64,000 bases of DNA from Caldora sp965222765 (lineage in GTDB: Bacteria; Cyanobacteriota; Cyanobacteriia; Cyanobacteriales; Coleofasciculaceae): positions 124,001-188,000 of the forward strand of contig CBDCVG010000094.1 in the NCBI GenBank assembly GCA_965222765.1, in the 5' to 3' direction. Position 1 is the stretch's first letter, and each line of letters starts with the position of its first letter. This document shows, one piece after another, positions 8,973 through 17,309 of the stretch. A program made the position numbers and the translations under genes. The notes under the pieces are model-generated. The model did no database searches. It saw only the letters and a list, made by a program, of their open reading frames with translations, and was not told the DNA's origin.

Positions 8973-9203
8973 ATGACTATCTTAATTTCCCTATTAATCG
9001 TTGGTTGGCTTGCTGCTTCTGTAATTGTTACTCAAGCCTACTTCCAGGGTGAGCAGTCCAAGCCTATTCATGAGCGTAACTGGCGTTCTAATGTTTTTGA
9101 AATACTGTCTAAGTCTATTACTGGTAGTGAGATTGAATACACTAAACGTGTCCCAGTTTACGTGATAGACAGCTACTCCAACCGCTTTTTACCTAAGAAA
9201 TAG
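8973..9203 (+). CDS. Small single-span membrane protein, Psb35-like
   Basis: A 76-residue protein with one N-terminal transmembrane helix (residues ~2-22) followed by the hydrophilic stretch AYFQGEQSKPIHERNWRS and ending VYVIDSYSNRFLPKK. From memory, this pattern resembles the small cyanobacterial photosystem II assembly protein Psb35, which binds the CP47 module with high-light-inducible proteins. That is recognition without a search, so I leave the symbol blank. The upstream region (8764-8972) is A/T-rich close to the ATG and contains ttgaca at 8894, a possible -35 box without a convincing -10. Confidence 0.6.
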   Translation: MTILISLLIVGWLAASVIVTQAYFQGEQSKPIHERNWRSNVFEILSKSITGSEIEYTKRVPVYVIDSYSNRFLPKK

Positions 9204-9225
9204 GAGAGTAGGGGTAGCCACCCCT

Positions 9226-9297
9226 GTTATGCTGAGGTGCTAGTGAAGCATCTGGGCAGTTTGGAGATCCTTCGCTATCGCTCAGGATGACATATAA
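9226..9297. repeat. MITE-like element, truncated copy, reverse orientation
   Basis: The word gagatccttcgctatcgctcaggatgac is the reverse complement of the core of the 5240-5352 element. It is preceded by the conserved gctagtgaagcatct. The terminal aggacttacgc ends are missing. Confidence 0.75.
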
Positions 9298-9301
9298 TGC
9301 G

Positions 9302-9333
9302 GAATTAAGAATTAAGAATTAAGAATTAAGAAT
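9302..9333. repeat. Heptamer array (ATTAAGA)
   Basis: Four to five direct copies of the 7-bp unit attaaga. The complementary form (attctta) recurs near 17857, 28455 and 35643. The same orientation occurs near 43190. Confidence 0.8.
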
Positions 9334-9419
9334 GCTTATAGAGTAAGGATTCTATCGATCTCAAACTGGTCACTTATTTCCGCCACGCTGCACTAGGCAA
9401 CCTTAAATAAATTCTGCAG

Positions 9420-9444
9420 CGCCGTAGTGGTCTTTCCTACGGCG
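9420..9444 (-). terminator. Hairpin downstream of the COP23-domain gene
   Basis: cgccgtag (9420-9427) pairs with ctacggcg (9437-9444) over a 9-base loop, 11 bp past the stop of the minus-strand gene. The following T-run on the minus strand is weak, so it is a plausible but imperfect terminator. Confidence 0.5.
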
Positions 9445-9454
9445 TTATTGCTAT

Positions 9455-10249
9455 TTAACGGAATCTATCAGGATTTAAGCGTCGATTTGGTGCAACTGAA
9501 CTCCCGCCTCGCAACTGAGTGCCAGTACCACCGTCAGCTGCATCAAGGAAAGGTCGTAAATCGATATTACTAGAACCTCTAATAGGATTTTTGTTGCCGC
9601 CGAGACCTAAAGTAGATAAGCCTTGGTTTAATACCTGATCCAACAACTGTGAGCCCCTATCTCCATCTACAAAAGTGTTGATACCTTGAGTTTGCTGACC
9701 ACTATCAGCAACAGTCAAGTTTTCAAATACAAGGTTACGAGTTATTTCTGGATCTTGATTAGGAGGGACGGTTAGAACAATCCGACAGTCTGAGTTTAGT
9801 TGAGTAGTCACACAAATAGTATCATAATTATTCTCTACCGAAGTTCGCATCTCTAGCAAACCATCAGGGCGATAAAACTCCAAGCGTCGGCTAATCTCAT
9901 TACAACGAAGTTCTGGTGTCCAGCCACCTCCCATCGCACTAGGAACTGCCCAGGGATAAGCTTGACCCGGTTTACTTTCAGGATGATACATTACGGTGTA
10001 GTCACCATTGATAAACTGACAGGTAAACCTAGGATCATTATTAGTTTGGGATGGTGTTTGCTCCTCAGTGTTCTGAGCCAAAGTAGTAGTATCCTGGAGC
10101 TGAGTGGCAGAGTTAGCTGGTATTTGATTGTTATCAAAAGCAAAAGCACTACCGCTTACCATTAAAGTGGCAACACCAGCTGCAAAACCAACTTTTTTGC
10201 TGACAAAAGATATTAAACTAAAATTATCGTTAAACTTCTGAGGCATCAT
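9455..10249 (-). CDS. COP23-domain exported protein
   Basis: A 264-residue protein with a hydrophobic signal (GFAAGVATLMVSGSAFA, probable cleavage after AFA) and a Gln/Thr-rich linker. Its core begins DPRFTCQFINGDYTVMYHP, the opening of the COP23 domain named after the circadian oscillating membrane protein of Cyanothece. The core continues through RLEFYRPDGLLEMRTS to CRIVLTVPP. The C-terminal third is Gly-rich and ends in basic residues. The biochemical role of COP23 is not established. The start at 10249 has aggag about ten bases upstream. A second in-frame ATG follows immediately. Confidence 0.75.
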   Translation of the reverse strand: MMPQKFNDNFSLISFVSKKVGFAAGVATLMVSGSAFAFDNNQIPANSATQLQDTTTLAQNTEEQTPSQTNNDPRFTCQFINGDYTVMYHPESKPGQAYPWAVPSAMGGGWTPELRCNEISRRLEFYRPDGLLEMRTSVENNYDTICVTTQLNSDCRIVLTVPPNQDPEITRNLVFENLTVADSGQQTQGINTFVDGDRGSQLLDQVLNQGLSTLGLGGNKNPIRGSSNIDLRPFLDAADGGTGTQLRGGSSVAPNRRLNPDRFR

Positions 10250-10385
10250 AGAATTAATTCTCCTAAATTTTATTTTACTCTCAGCTACTACTATCTCTAG
10301 TCTATAGAGACTAAGCTAATGCTGATTTAGTTCCCAAAAAACACCAATTTTGATTGCTTCAAGAAGACTGGGGCTTGAGGAAAGT

Positions 10386-10478
10386 ATCATGCGGAGGTGA
10401 TAGTGAAGCATCTCAGGCATCTGGAGATCCTTCGCTAACGCTCAGGATGACATCATTCCATGACGGTGAGTAAGTCCG
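10386..10478. repeat. MITE-like element, reverse orientation, one degenerate end
   Basis: It carries ggtgatagtgaagcatct and gagatccttcgctaacgctc, then catcattccatgac and a degenerate end gagtaagtcc. It is the reverse complement of the 5240-5352 family and occupies most of the 300-bp gap between two minus-strand genes. I see no other feature in that gap. Confidence 0.75.
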
Positions 10479-10549
10479 AAAAAGGACAAATGACTAATAA
10501 GAAAGGATGCGAAATCCCACGACTTGCATTACGTGGGATGAACTTAAGT

Positions 10550-11755
10550 CTATTTTGCAGAGAACTGCTTTAACTTAGAAGCTGTGTCTTCTGGAGCATT
10601 CGCATTAGGAAACACCAAAATGCCCTTAATTTTCTTGTTGGCAATTACTTCTGGTAAGCGATGTAATTGTTCATCAGAAATAGCGATTCCATCATATTTT
10701 TGGGCATAGTTTACTTCTTCTGTAAAATTCTTATCATTATAAGCTTGAATAAAAACTCGATCTACATTCCATTTTTCCCAGTCAGCAGCAAAATAGGTTT
10801 TAGCCCAGTAAGGATTATGATGACACAAGTCAAAACTAACTTTTGGGTTAGCTTGCTTCATAGCACCGATCATTTCTTGTGTAAAAGTAGTTAGCTTATT
10901 AGTACGGTCTACTTTCCCTGGTAACTCTGCATGATAACCGAGATAATCGTCCCATTGAGCTGCATCTATTTGAGGATACTTTTGGACAAATTCCACTAAA
11001 ATATCTCTAAAAAAATCAGCAACTTCAGGAATTTCTACATCAAGAATATAATGTTCTATCCCTGGATAGGTGCGATCAACTCCAGGTACGACCCATTTGC
11101 GTTCAATAGCTAAATCAAAAATCGGGCTATTTTTATCTATTTTGATACCTTTTTCAAAGTAAGCATGAACTTCTATGTCATGTTTGTGTGCTTCGTCAAT
11201 TAACCAATCTAACCAGCGATCGCGAAATAAATTAGGACAACTTTCATAACCGAAAGTTTTTTGCATAACTTCACTCTTGTACATAGTACAAGCATTACCC
11301 CAAACGCCATGGATAATCGTATTAATTCCTTGAGAGTGATAATGACGAACTTCTTCTCTAATCTTTTCCTCACTGGCATTATTAGTTACTTGGTAACGAC
11401 TTATATAAATTCCTCTGATTGGTTTTTTATCCCAAGGAGTTGGAGTTGTTTGAGGTGCTTGAGGCGTTGGTGAAGTTGTCTGATTATTAGGTTGAACAAT
11501 TGGCGCATTTGGTAAAGAAGGTGTGGTAGTTACGGGAGACTCAGGGGAAGCGGAAGGCTCTAGTTCAGCTGGAGTTGAATTTAAACCAGGAATAGCTATT
11601 GGTAGATTTTGAGGTAAAAGCTTGCTAATGGCGAAACCTCCTTGATGGTTAAACCACCAATAACCACCTCCTAATACCAGTAAGATTAGAGAAATGGGAA
11701 TATTTGAGCATCCACATCCCCTGGGTTCTTTCTTGTTATTCTTTTTATTCGACAT
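10550..11755 (-). CDS. Glycoside-hydrolase-like (GHL10-type) TIM-barrel protein, membrane-anchored
   Basis: A ~400-residue protein. It has a short basic N-terminus, one transmembrane helix (IPISLILLVLGGGYWWF), a long Pro/Thr-rich linker and a catalytic-type barrel from ~residue 115. The barrel starts KPIRGIYISRYQ and includes INTIIHGVWGNACTMY, HDIEVHAYFEKGI, DAAQWDDYLGYHAE and VDRVFIQAYND. This is the style of the family of putative glycosidases related to GHL10/DUF4015. I choose the ATG at 11755. A longer frame reaching 11914 exists, but its extra N-terminus is only a translation of the dispersed purine-rich repeat. The likely location is outside the cytoplasmic membrane, acting on cell-wall or other glycans. 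The substrate is unknown. Confidence 0.7.
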   Translation of the reverse strand: MSNKKNNKKEPRGCGCSNIPISLILLVLGGGYWWFNHQGGFAISKLLPQNLPIAIPGLNSTPAELEPSASPESPVTTTPSLPNAPIVQPNNQTTSPTPQAPQTTPTPWDKKPIRGIYISRYQVTNNASEEKIREEVRHYHSQGINTIIHGVWGNACTMYKSEVMQKTFGYESCPNLFRDRWLDWLIDEAHKHDIEVHAYFEKGIKIDKNSPIFDLAIERKWVVPGVDRTYPGIEHYILDVEIPEVADFFRDILVEFVQKYPQIDAAQWDDYLGYHAELPGKVDRTNKLTTFTQEMIGAMKQANPKVSFDLCHHNPYWAKTYFAADWEKWNVDRVFIQAYNDKNFTEEVNYAQKYDGIAISDEQLHRLPEVIANKKIKGILVFPNANAPEDTASKLKQFSAK

Positions 11756-11776
11756 CGTATTTCTCTCTGAAGAAAT

Positions 11777-11945
11777 AAGGCAGGAGGCAGAGGGCAGGAG
11801 GCAGGGGGGAAGAGAGTTTGATTTGTTTCTTCCCTTCATCGCGAGTGGTGTGCTGCCCGTTGGGCTCTTTGAAGAAACAAGGCAATAGAATTTGACCTTG
11901 TTTCTTTCATTCATAGCGTGTGGCGTGCCGCCCGTCGAGTACTTG
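11777..11945. repeat. Compound dispersed repeat (purine run plus two 'gaaacaagg' units)
   Basis: A gaggcagagggcaggaggcag run is followed by two related units. Each starts near tttctt(c)..cttcat, passes through a GC-rich gtgtgctgcccgt/gtggcgtgccgcccg core and ends near gaaacaagg or its equivalent. Similar units are at 20995-21075 and 56910-57020. They lie upstream of the glycosidase-like gene and mimic an N-terminal extension of it. Confidence 0.7.
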
Positions 11946-12013
11946 TGTCAAACCGGATTAAAACCGTGATGTCCCGTTGGCTGTGAAAATATATATCCCA
12001 GAGTTATAAAAGG

Positions 12014-12811
12014 CTAATCCCTAATTGCAGACTTTAAACTTTGACAAAACTCACCAATAGCAGACAATCCTTCTGCTGGTGTGCCATCTGCTAAGCGCTT
12101 GACAATGGCACTACCAACGATGACTGCATCTGCTCCCCAATTTTTTACCTGTTGCGCTTGTTCTGGTTGGGAGATGCCAAAGCCAACACCGATAGGTTTA
12201 TCTGTAACTGTACGCATCTGCTCGAGTAAATCTTGCACTCGCGATTCCAGCTGGCTTCTTACCCCAGTAACACCAGTAACACTGACGAGATAAATAAATC
12301 CCTGAGACTGTTGGGCAATTACCTGAATTCTCTCTTTAGGTGTTGTCGGTGCAACCAGCAAAACTACCTCGATCCCAATTTCAGCCGCAGGTTTGAGGAG
12401 TGATTCTGCTTCCTCTAAAGGTAAGTCTGGTACTACCAGCCCTTGAACACCAGCACTGGCAATCTGCTCTAAAAATAATTTAATGCCTCGGTTGAGAATC
12501 GGGTTGTAGTAGGTGAAGAGGATTAAGGGAGCTTGGAGCTTGGGAGCAACTTCCTTAAGCATTCCCAGAACGTCATCCAAGCGTACACCCTGACGTAAGG
12601 CTCTGGTAGCCGCTGCTTGAATTGTTGGGCCATCTGCCAGGGGATCTGAGTAAGGAACCCCCAACTCAATTAAGTCTGCACCAGAGGTGTCAAGAACTTG
12701 TAGAGCTTGAGCCGTTGTCTGTAAATCTGGATCGCCGGCGGTGATGAAGGGAATCAGAGCACACTCAGAGCGATCGCGCAGAGACTCGAAACAATGGGAA
12801 ACTTTGATCAT
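12014..12811 (-). CDS. trpA: Tryptophan synthase alpha chain
   Basis: A 265-residue alpha subunit of tryptophan synthase, cleaving indole-3-glycerol phosphate to indole and glyceraldehyde-3-phosphate; the indole then passes to TrpB. It shows the family landmarks PFITAGDPD, DLIELGVPYSDPLADGPTIQ (with the catalytic Glu and Asp), LILFTYYNPI, GLVVPDLPLEEA, GFIYLVSVTGVTG and VGFGISQPEQA. The length is standard. It is the last gene of a minus-strand set ndhL, DUF3007, trpA, a neighbourhood I recall from other cyanobacteria. The 56-bp gap upstream consists mostly of a TAATTGA heptamer array. Confidence 0.97.
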   Translation of the reverse strand: MIKVSHCFESLRDRSECALIPFITAGDPDLQTTAQALQVLDTSGADLIELGVPYSDPLADGPTIQAAATRALRQGVRLDDVLGMLKEVAPKLQAPLILFTYYNPILNRGIKLFLEQIASAGVQGLVVPDLPLEEAESLLKPAAEIGIEVVLLVAPTTPKERIQVIAQQSQGFIYLVSVTGVTGVRSQLESRVQDLLEQMRTVTDKPIGVGFGISQPEQAQQVKNWGADAVIVGSAIVKRLADGTPAEGLSAIGEFCQSLKSAIRD

Positions 12812-12834
12812 TGGTTAATTGTTAATTATCAATG

Positions 12835-12863
12835 GATAATTGATAATTGATAATTGATAATTG
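12835..12863. repeat. Heptamer array (GATAATT)
   Basis: Four direct copies of gataatt between trpA and the DUF3007 gene. It is one of the STRR-like arrays in the window, here inside a probable operon. Confidence 0.8.
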
Positions 12864-12867
12864 TTCA

Positions 12868-13206
12868 TTATCCATTGTCAATTTGTGAATGCTCCACCGC
12901 TTCGGAGGGCTTCTCCTGTTCTATTTCTGCTTGCAGTTGAGCCAGTTGTTCTGGTGTCATACTTTCAAGTTGCTTGTCTAGGACGGCTTCCTCATAGTCC
13001 TTTAGCTGTTGATTGTAGGTCATGTTTTTGTTTGCGACTCGAAATAGGTAAGTGCCTACCCAGCCGAGTAAGCCAACTACCAATAATAGCTGAGTCCAGA
13101 TACCTGCCTGTTGGCCACTTACCCCAGCTATTTGTAAAACTATATAGGTAACACCACCAAAGGCAAAAGCACCAAGGGTAATTGCGATCGCATCAATTCT
13201 TCGCAT
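12868..13206 (-). CDS. DUF3007 family membrane protein
   Basis: A 112-residue protein with two transmembrane helices (residues ~5-27 and ~33-55) and a hydrophilic, probably coiled-coil C-terminus (LDKQLESMTPEQLAQLQAEI). The opening MRRIDAIAITLGAFAFGGV is characteristic of the cyanobacterial/plastid family DUF3007. The function is not established. It lies 27 bp downstream of ndhL on the same strand, which makes a link with the thylakoid NDH-1 complex worth considering, but that is inference. Confidence 0.8.
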   Translation of the reverse strand: MRRIDAIAITLGAFAFGGVTYIVLQIAGVSGQQAGIWTQLLLVVGLLGWVGTYLFRVANKNMTYNQQLKDYEEAVLDKQLESMTPEQLAQLQAEIEQEKPSEAVEHSQIDNG

Positions 13207-13233
13207 TTATACAATGAATCTAACTGAGTTCTT

Positions 13234-13458
13234 TCAACCTTGTAGCTGACGCTTCTTGGGACGAAAATTCAAGATAGGACTTAGGAGTAACATTCCTGGA
13301 AAGAAAAAGAACATCAAGAAGTACATAAAAACTCGCTCGATGGAGCTAGCAGTGTACCATCGCTTTTGCAAGTAGAGATACAGACCACCAGGAATTACTA
13401 AGAGGTAGAGTCCACTCAAAACTAGGTACAGCAGGGGAATAAGTATAATATCAACCAT
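13234..13458 (-). CDS. ndhL: NAD(P)H-quinone oxidoreductase subunit L
   Basis: A 74-residue subunit of the thylakoid NDH-1 complex (photosynthetic complex I, cyclic electron flow and respiration). Two or three hydrophobic helices surround the family signature KRWYTASSIERVFMYFL, followed by FFFFPGMLLLSPILNFRP. I start at the ATG at 13458. The frame also extends to a TTG at 13497, but those 13 residues are not family-like. It is the first gene of the ndhL-DUF3007-trpA set. Confidence 0.9.
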   Translation of the reverse strand: MVDIILIPLLYLVLSGLYLLVIPGGLYLYLQKRWYTASSIERVFMYFLMFFFFPGMLLLSPILNFRPKKRQLQG

Positions 13459-13684
13459 AGTTTGCGCTTTAGGTAAATGAAGACAAACAGGGCTCAACCT
13501 TGGGGCAGGCTATAATCACGCCTTGGGAGATGAGCAGCCAAATTACTTTAGCTCAACTTAACTTCACTATTGTACAATGTGCTAGTTATCTAAGCTCGTA
13601 GTTGCATATTAGACCTACTTAATGTTCCAATAGATAAATGCGGTTCTTCAACAGAAGACTCGTCAACTAAATGCAACTCAATAC

Positions 13685-13989
13685 GGGGGCGTGGCGGAAT
13701 GGCAGACGCTACGGACTTAAGATAATTGAGCACTGATGGAGAAATCTGTCAAGTGAATGCTCTCAAATTCAGGGAAACCTAAGTCTGTCTACAGATACGG
13801 CAATCCTGAGCCAAGCCGGGAAGAAATGCTCGGAAGGTGCAGAGACTCGACGGGAGCTACCCTAACGTCAAGACGAGGGTAAAGGGAGAGTCCAATTCTT
13901 AAAGCCAGCCATGGCAGTAGCGAAAGCTACGGGAGAATGAAAATCCGTTGACCGATTAGGTCGTGTGGGTTCAAGTCCCACCGCCCCCA
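13685..13989 (+). tRNA. tRNA-Leu(UAA), interrupted by a group I intron
   Basis: The 5' exon (13685-13718) starts GGGGGCG, contains a Leu-type D arm (GTGGCGGAATGGCAGACGC) and ends at U34 of the anticodon (CTT). The 3' exon (13940-13989) begins AAAATCCGT, giving a 7-base loop CUUAAAA with anticodon UAA. It continues with the long variable arm, the T arm GTGGGTTCAAGTCCCAC and CGCCCCC, which pairs with the 5' end. The discriminator is A13989. CCA is not encoded. This is the classical intron-containing cyanobacterial trnL. Confidence 0.95.
13719..13939 (+). ncRNA. Group I intron in tRNA-Leu(UAA)
   Basis: A 221-base intron lies between U34 and A35 of the anticodon. It ends in G13939, the expected omega-G, and is preceded by U at the 5' splice site. 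Conserved core elements are visible: an R-like element gtgcagagactcgacggg (13838-13855) and an S-like element aaagggagagtcc (13881-13893). There is no open reading frame. This is the self-splicing intron shared by cyanobacteria and plastids. Confidence 0.93.
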
Positions 13990-14033
13990 TGCCAATTCCA
14001 TAACCAAGCAGTGATTTGCGGTATAGGACTCTT

Positions 14034-15696
14034 TCAAAAAACTTGGCGCGATTCCAAGTGTGCTTTAATTGCTTCCCGATTTCGCCAGACTGGTCGTAGC
14101 TCTCCTTGAATATATAATGACAACTGGTCACCAATGTGGGGTGAGCCCGGTTGAGTAGCATTCCCGTAACTCATTAGCACTTTGGCTTGTAGTGGCTTGG
14201 AAAACTCAATTGCTGTAATGTAGGTATCCCCAGCAACTGCCTGAAACTTACCAGATACTTCCTCTGGTGGTACTACGTCAATCACCTGAAAACTTCCCAG
14301 TCCTCCTGGGGCTCCACTTGCTGGTAAATCGACTTCGCCATAGCGGAGCCGCACCACCTCACCCCAAGGTACATCGAGTTTCCCCGTGACTAATTTAAGC
14401 TGCCAGGCTACCTCCTGTAATGCCTGCACTGCACGAGTAGGGTTAGCTAAACCGTCGGGGGTATTCAGGGGAAAATCCTCATTCCAGGGAGTGGCAAACA
14501 ACTGAGAAGGTAATATTTGTTGTGCCCATAAACCAAAAAGTGCTGCACCCCGACTCTCAGCATTAGCTTGACGATCCCAGGCTTCTAAAACATCAGCTGC
14601 TTGATGTTCTAACTCACCTCCTAATTGCCGTGCTGCTGGAATCAAGTCATCCAACATCCTGTCTGCTAGTTCTATTTGGGATGAGAACTTATCTGTAATC
14701 ATTGTCTCAAAGTTTATTTGCTCATCCTTCAACAGCATCTTGATTGAACGCTGAGTTCGCAACATACTTCCTCCCTTGTCTAAGGAAGATGGAGCGAAAT
14801 AAGGCAGGTAATCTTGAGGATTTAACACTGGTGGGAAGGTACTTGTCCAGGGAGGATCATTAGTATTCTGTAGCCAACCACTGGTAGGATTAAGGAGACG
14901 AGGCAAGTCTTGGTACGAATGGTATTGAGTCCACAAAGTATCAGATTGCTCCCCTGGGATAACTCCTTGCCAATAATCCCAATCTCCTCGCGATCGCTAA
15001 TAGGGGCATTCCGACAAAAGCCGCACCGTAAGCATCGATCTCTGGTGCGGTTAACTGAGCTTCGTATAATAGGTATAAATCTGACCAAGGTAAGTGGGGA
15101 TTAGCTAGCAGCATTGCATTACCACTCTCTGAATGATTAGGTGCGATCGCCCAACCATTGGAACCAACAACAGATGCTACCTTACCAGGAGTAACTACAA
15201 AGTTAAAATGAATCACCCGCTGCAGATGAGCTAAAACATCCACCCCATCCACCGGTAGCACCAGCTCCATTTGATCATCAATTTTGTCAGGATTATCTTG
15301 AGCATAAGCATTAATCCCAGCAGCAAAAGCATCAAGATAATCCCGCATTTTGGGATTTTGAGCCTCGTACCATTCCTGAGCACGAGTAGGGATACCCATT
15401 GTTCTCACATACTCGTCAGATTCGAGGTATTTTTCTCCGAAATACTCAGCCGCTCTTCCCCGTGCCTGTCCATACAGCCGTAGAATCAAATCTCCATGAC
15501 TTTGCATCTGTGCCCAGCCAAAAGCTTGAAATAGCCCCCTTGCATCCTTACCATAGATGTGAGGTACTCCCCAGCTATCCCAAAGGATTTCGGTTTTATC
15601 TACTCCAGTAACAGGTCTATATATTCCTAAGAATAGAACCAAAACCACACTCAGGAGGAATAGGCTAATTTTGGCTAATTTTCTTGTTTTAGGCAA
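14034..15696 (-). pseudogene. Penicillin acylase family protein, disrupted by an internal out-of-frame deletion
   Basis: Two abutting frames on the minus strand read as one Ntn-hydrolase of the penicillin acylase family. The first (15696 to ~14990) has a signal/anchor, then WDSWGVPHIYGKDARGLFQ, the alpha-type segment, and GSNGWAIAPNHS with the Ser nucleophile that starts the beta chain. It then reaches GMPLLAIA. The second frame (from about 14999 down to 14034) resumes at RGDWDYWQGVIPG and continues to the normal C-terminus. The intervening family region (roughly 100-150 residues) is missing and the frame is shifted. The first frame therefore ends after a few wrong residues. The junction lies on a GCGATCGC octamer at 14990-14997. 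A working enzyme is unlikely. Confidence 0.8.
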
Positions 15697-15916
15697 GGAA
15701 TTTCTGAAATGAAATTCAGTCTGTCTATATTTGACTATACTTTTACCAACTATCCCTGTTATCTCAAAAAAGCAGGGGAGCAGGCAACCCTACTAAAATT
15801 ATTAAGGTGAGAAAATCGTTAATATATTGGCAGTAGCCTCCGTCTTGCTGTTGCTTGTTACAGCACAAGAGGACTTGGTTGCCTCGGTTATTGGCTTCAT
15901 CGCATCTGTATCCAAC

Positions 15917-17161
15917 ATGACTTCACCTCTCCCAGAAAACGCTAACAATGTGATTCGTCCCATCCAAAACAGTGATTTGGAAGCAATCGAACAGCTCAGT
16001 CAAAGAGCAACTAATGATGATTGCCAAAGTTGCTCAGTGAGATTGATTCAACAACTACAACAGGTTAGACGCTGGTATTGGTTGCTGAAGTTGTTAAGTT
16101 GGTTCCCCAACCCTTATCAACACAGCTTTTGTGTGTATGTTGTCGAATCTTTCCAACAGATTTATGGGTTAATCAAGGTTGCTCCGTTTAATCGCACCCG
16201 CAGCACTTGGCGGGTAGAGCAGGTTTTAGTCGATGCCAATATCCCACAACAAGAAAATCTATCGACAAAACAAGATCTTGGTTCTGGATTATTGCGGCAT
16301 TGTTTCGAGACGATTTGGGAGGCAAGAACTTGGATACTAGAAGCTAATATCCATCACAAAACCAAACTAGCGCTTTATCGGCAGAATGGATTTCAGCCTC
16401 TAGCACAAATGACTTATTGGGCAATTGCGCCACAACTGCTAGAACAACTCTCTATCCATGAGCCAGACTTACCAAATCTGTTACCAGTGAGTAATGCCGA
16501 TGCTCAGCTGCTTTATCAGCTGGATACTTGGGCAACACCCCCCCTAGTGCGACAGGTTTTTGACCGTCATATTCAGGACTTTAAAACGGGTTTTGTCAAT
16601 GGATTAGTTGGGCATCTTCAGCAGTGGTTACATCATACTGAGTTAGTCAGTGGCTATGTATTTGAACCGCAGCGTAAGGCAGCAATTGGCTACTTTCGGC
16701 TCAAGCTTTGCAGCAATGGCAACCAACCCCATGAAGCTGAATTAACTGTCCATCCAGCTTACACTTGGTTGTATCCAGAGTTGCTTTCTCAAATGGCACG
16801 AATTGTTCAAAATTTACCTGCTCAATCACTGCATTTGGCTTCTGCTGACTATCAACCAGAAAGGGAAGAATATTTAGAAAAACTAGGAGCAGAGCGGATT
16901 GAGCATACACTGCTGATGTCTCGTTCCGTCTGGCATAAGTTAAGAGAAGCCAAGCCTCTAGAAGGATTACAGCTGTCTGAGGTACTACAAGGATTACAAC
17001 GAGCTCGTACTCCTATACCCAGTCGTATTTCTTTGTGGCATTCTCTAACCAAATCACCCCATCCATCAACTATGGAAGGAACGAATTCTGCCTCCATACC
17101 TCCTAGAGCAACACCTAAAGAGGTAAAGCCACCTTCTGAATCTTCAGAAACTTGGAACTAG
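15917..17161 (+). CDS. GNAT-like acetyltransferase-related protein upstream of ruvX
   Basis: A ~414-residue protein from the ATG at 15917. The frame also runs back to 15827, but that part has no family look. The N-terminus NVIRPIQNSDLEAIEQL is a typical GNAT opening. FCVYVVESFQQIYGLIKV and the segment around TKLALYRQNGFQPL match the acetyl-CoA-binding fold. A second, weaker GNAT-like half follows (~200-370), with AELTVHPAY and EYLEKLGAERIEHTLLM. The C-terminal ~40 residues are Pro/Ser-rich and probably disordered. The substrate is unknown. In other cyanobacteria I recall a similar gene next to ruvX; here the two are ~150 bp apart on the same strand. Confidence 0.6.
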   Translation: MTSPLPENANNVIRPIQNSDLEAIEQLSQRATNDDCQSCSVRLIQQLQQVRRWYWLLKLLSWFPNPYQHSFCVYVVESFQQIYGLIKVAPFNRTRSTWRVEQVLVDANIPQQENLSTKQDLGSGLLRHCFETIWEARTWILEANIHHKTKLALYRQNGFQPLAQMTYWAIAPQLLEQLSIHEPDLPNLLPVSNADAQLLYQLDTWATPPLVRQVFDRHIQDFKTGFVNGLVGHLQQWLHHTELVSGYVFEPQRKAAIGYFRLKLCSNGNQPHEAELTVHPAYTWLYPELLSQMARIVQNLPAQSLHLASADYQPEREEYLEKLGAERIEHTLLMSRSVWHKLREAKPLEGLQLSEVLQGLQRARTPIPSRISLWHSLTKSPHPSTMEGTNSASIPPRATPKEVKPPSESSETWN

Positions 17162-17239
17162 TGCAAGAAGGCAGGAGGCTCCAAGGCAGGAGGTAGAAAG
17201 TAGGGGGAATGACCATCATCGGTGTCAACTTAAGCTAGA

Positions 17240-17302
17240 GATAGGTGATAGTGAAGCATCTAGGCCATTTGAAGATCCTTCGCTATCGCTGTTGGATGAC
17301 AT
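17240..17302. repeat. MITE-like element copy at the ruvX start
   Basis: It contains aggtgatagtgaagcatct and gaagatccttcgctatcgct, the reverse-oriented core of the 5240-5352 family. It ends 8 bp before the ruvX ATG (17310), so it forms the immediate leader of ruvX. Confidence 0.75.
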
Positions 17303-17309
17303 AAGAATA

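Noticed and set aside
11756..11914. N-terminal extension of the glycosidase-like protein
   Set aside because: The extra codons are a translation of the dispersed purine-rich/gaaacaagg repeat; the ATG at 11755 gives a normal membrane-anchor N-terminus.
13868..14161. A 97-codon minus-strand frame across the tRNA 3' end and the acylase C-terminus
   Set aside because: It overlaps the structured tRNA-Leu gene and the better-supported acylase frame and resembles no family.
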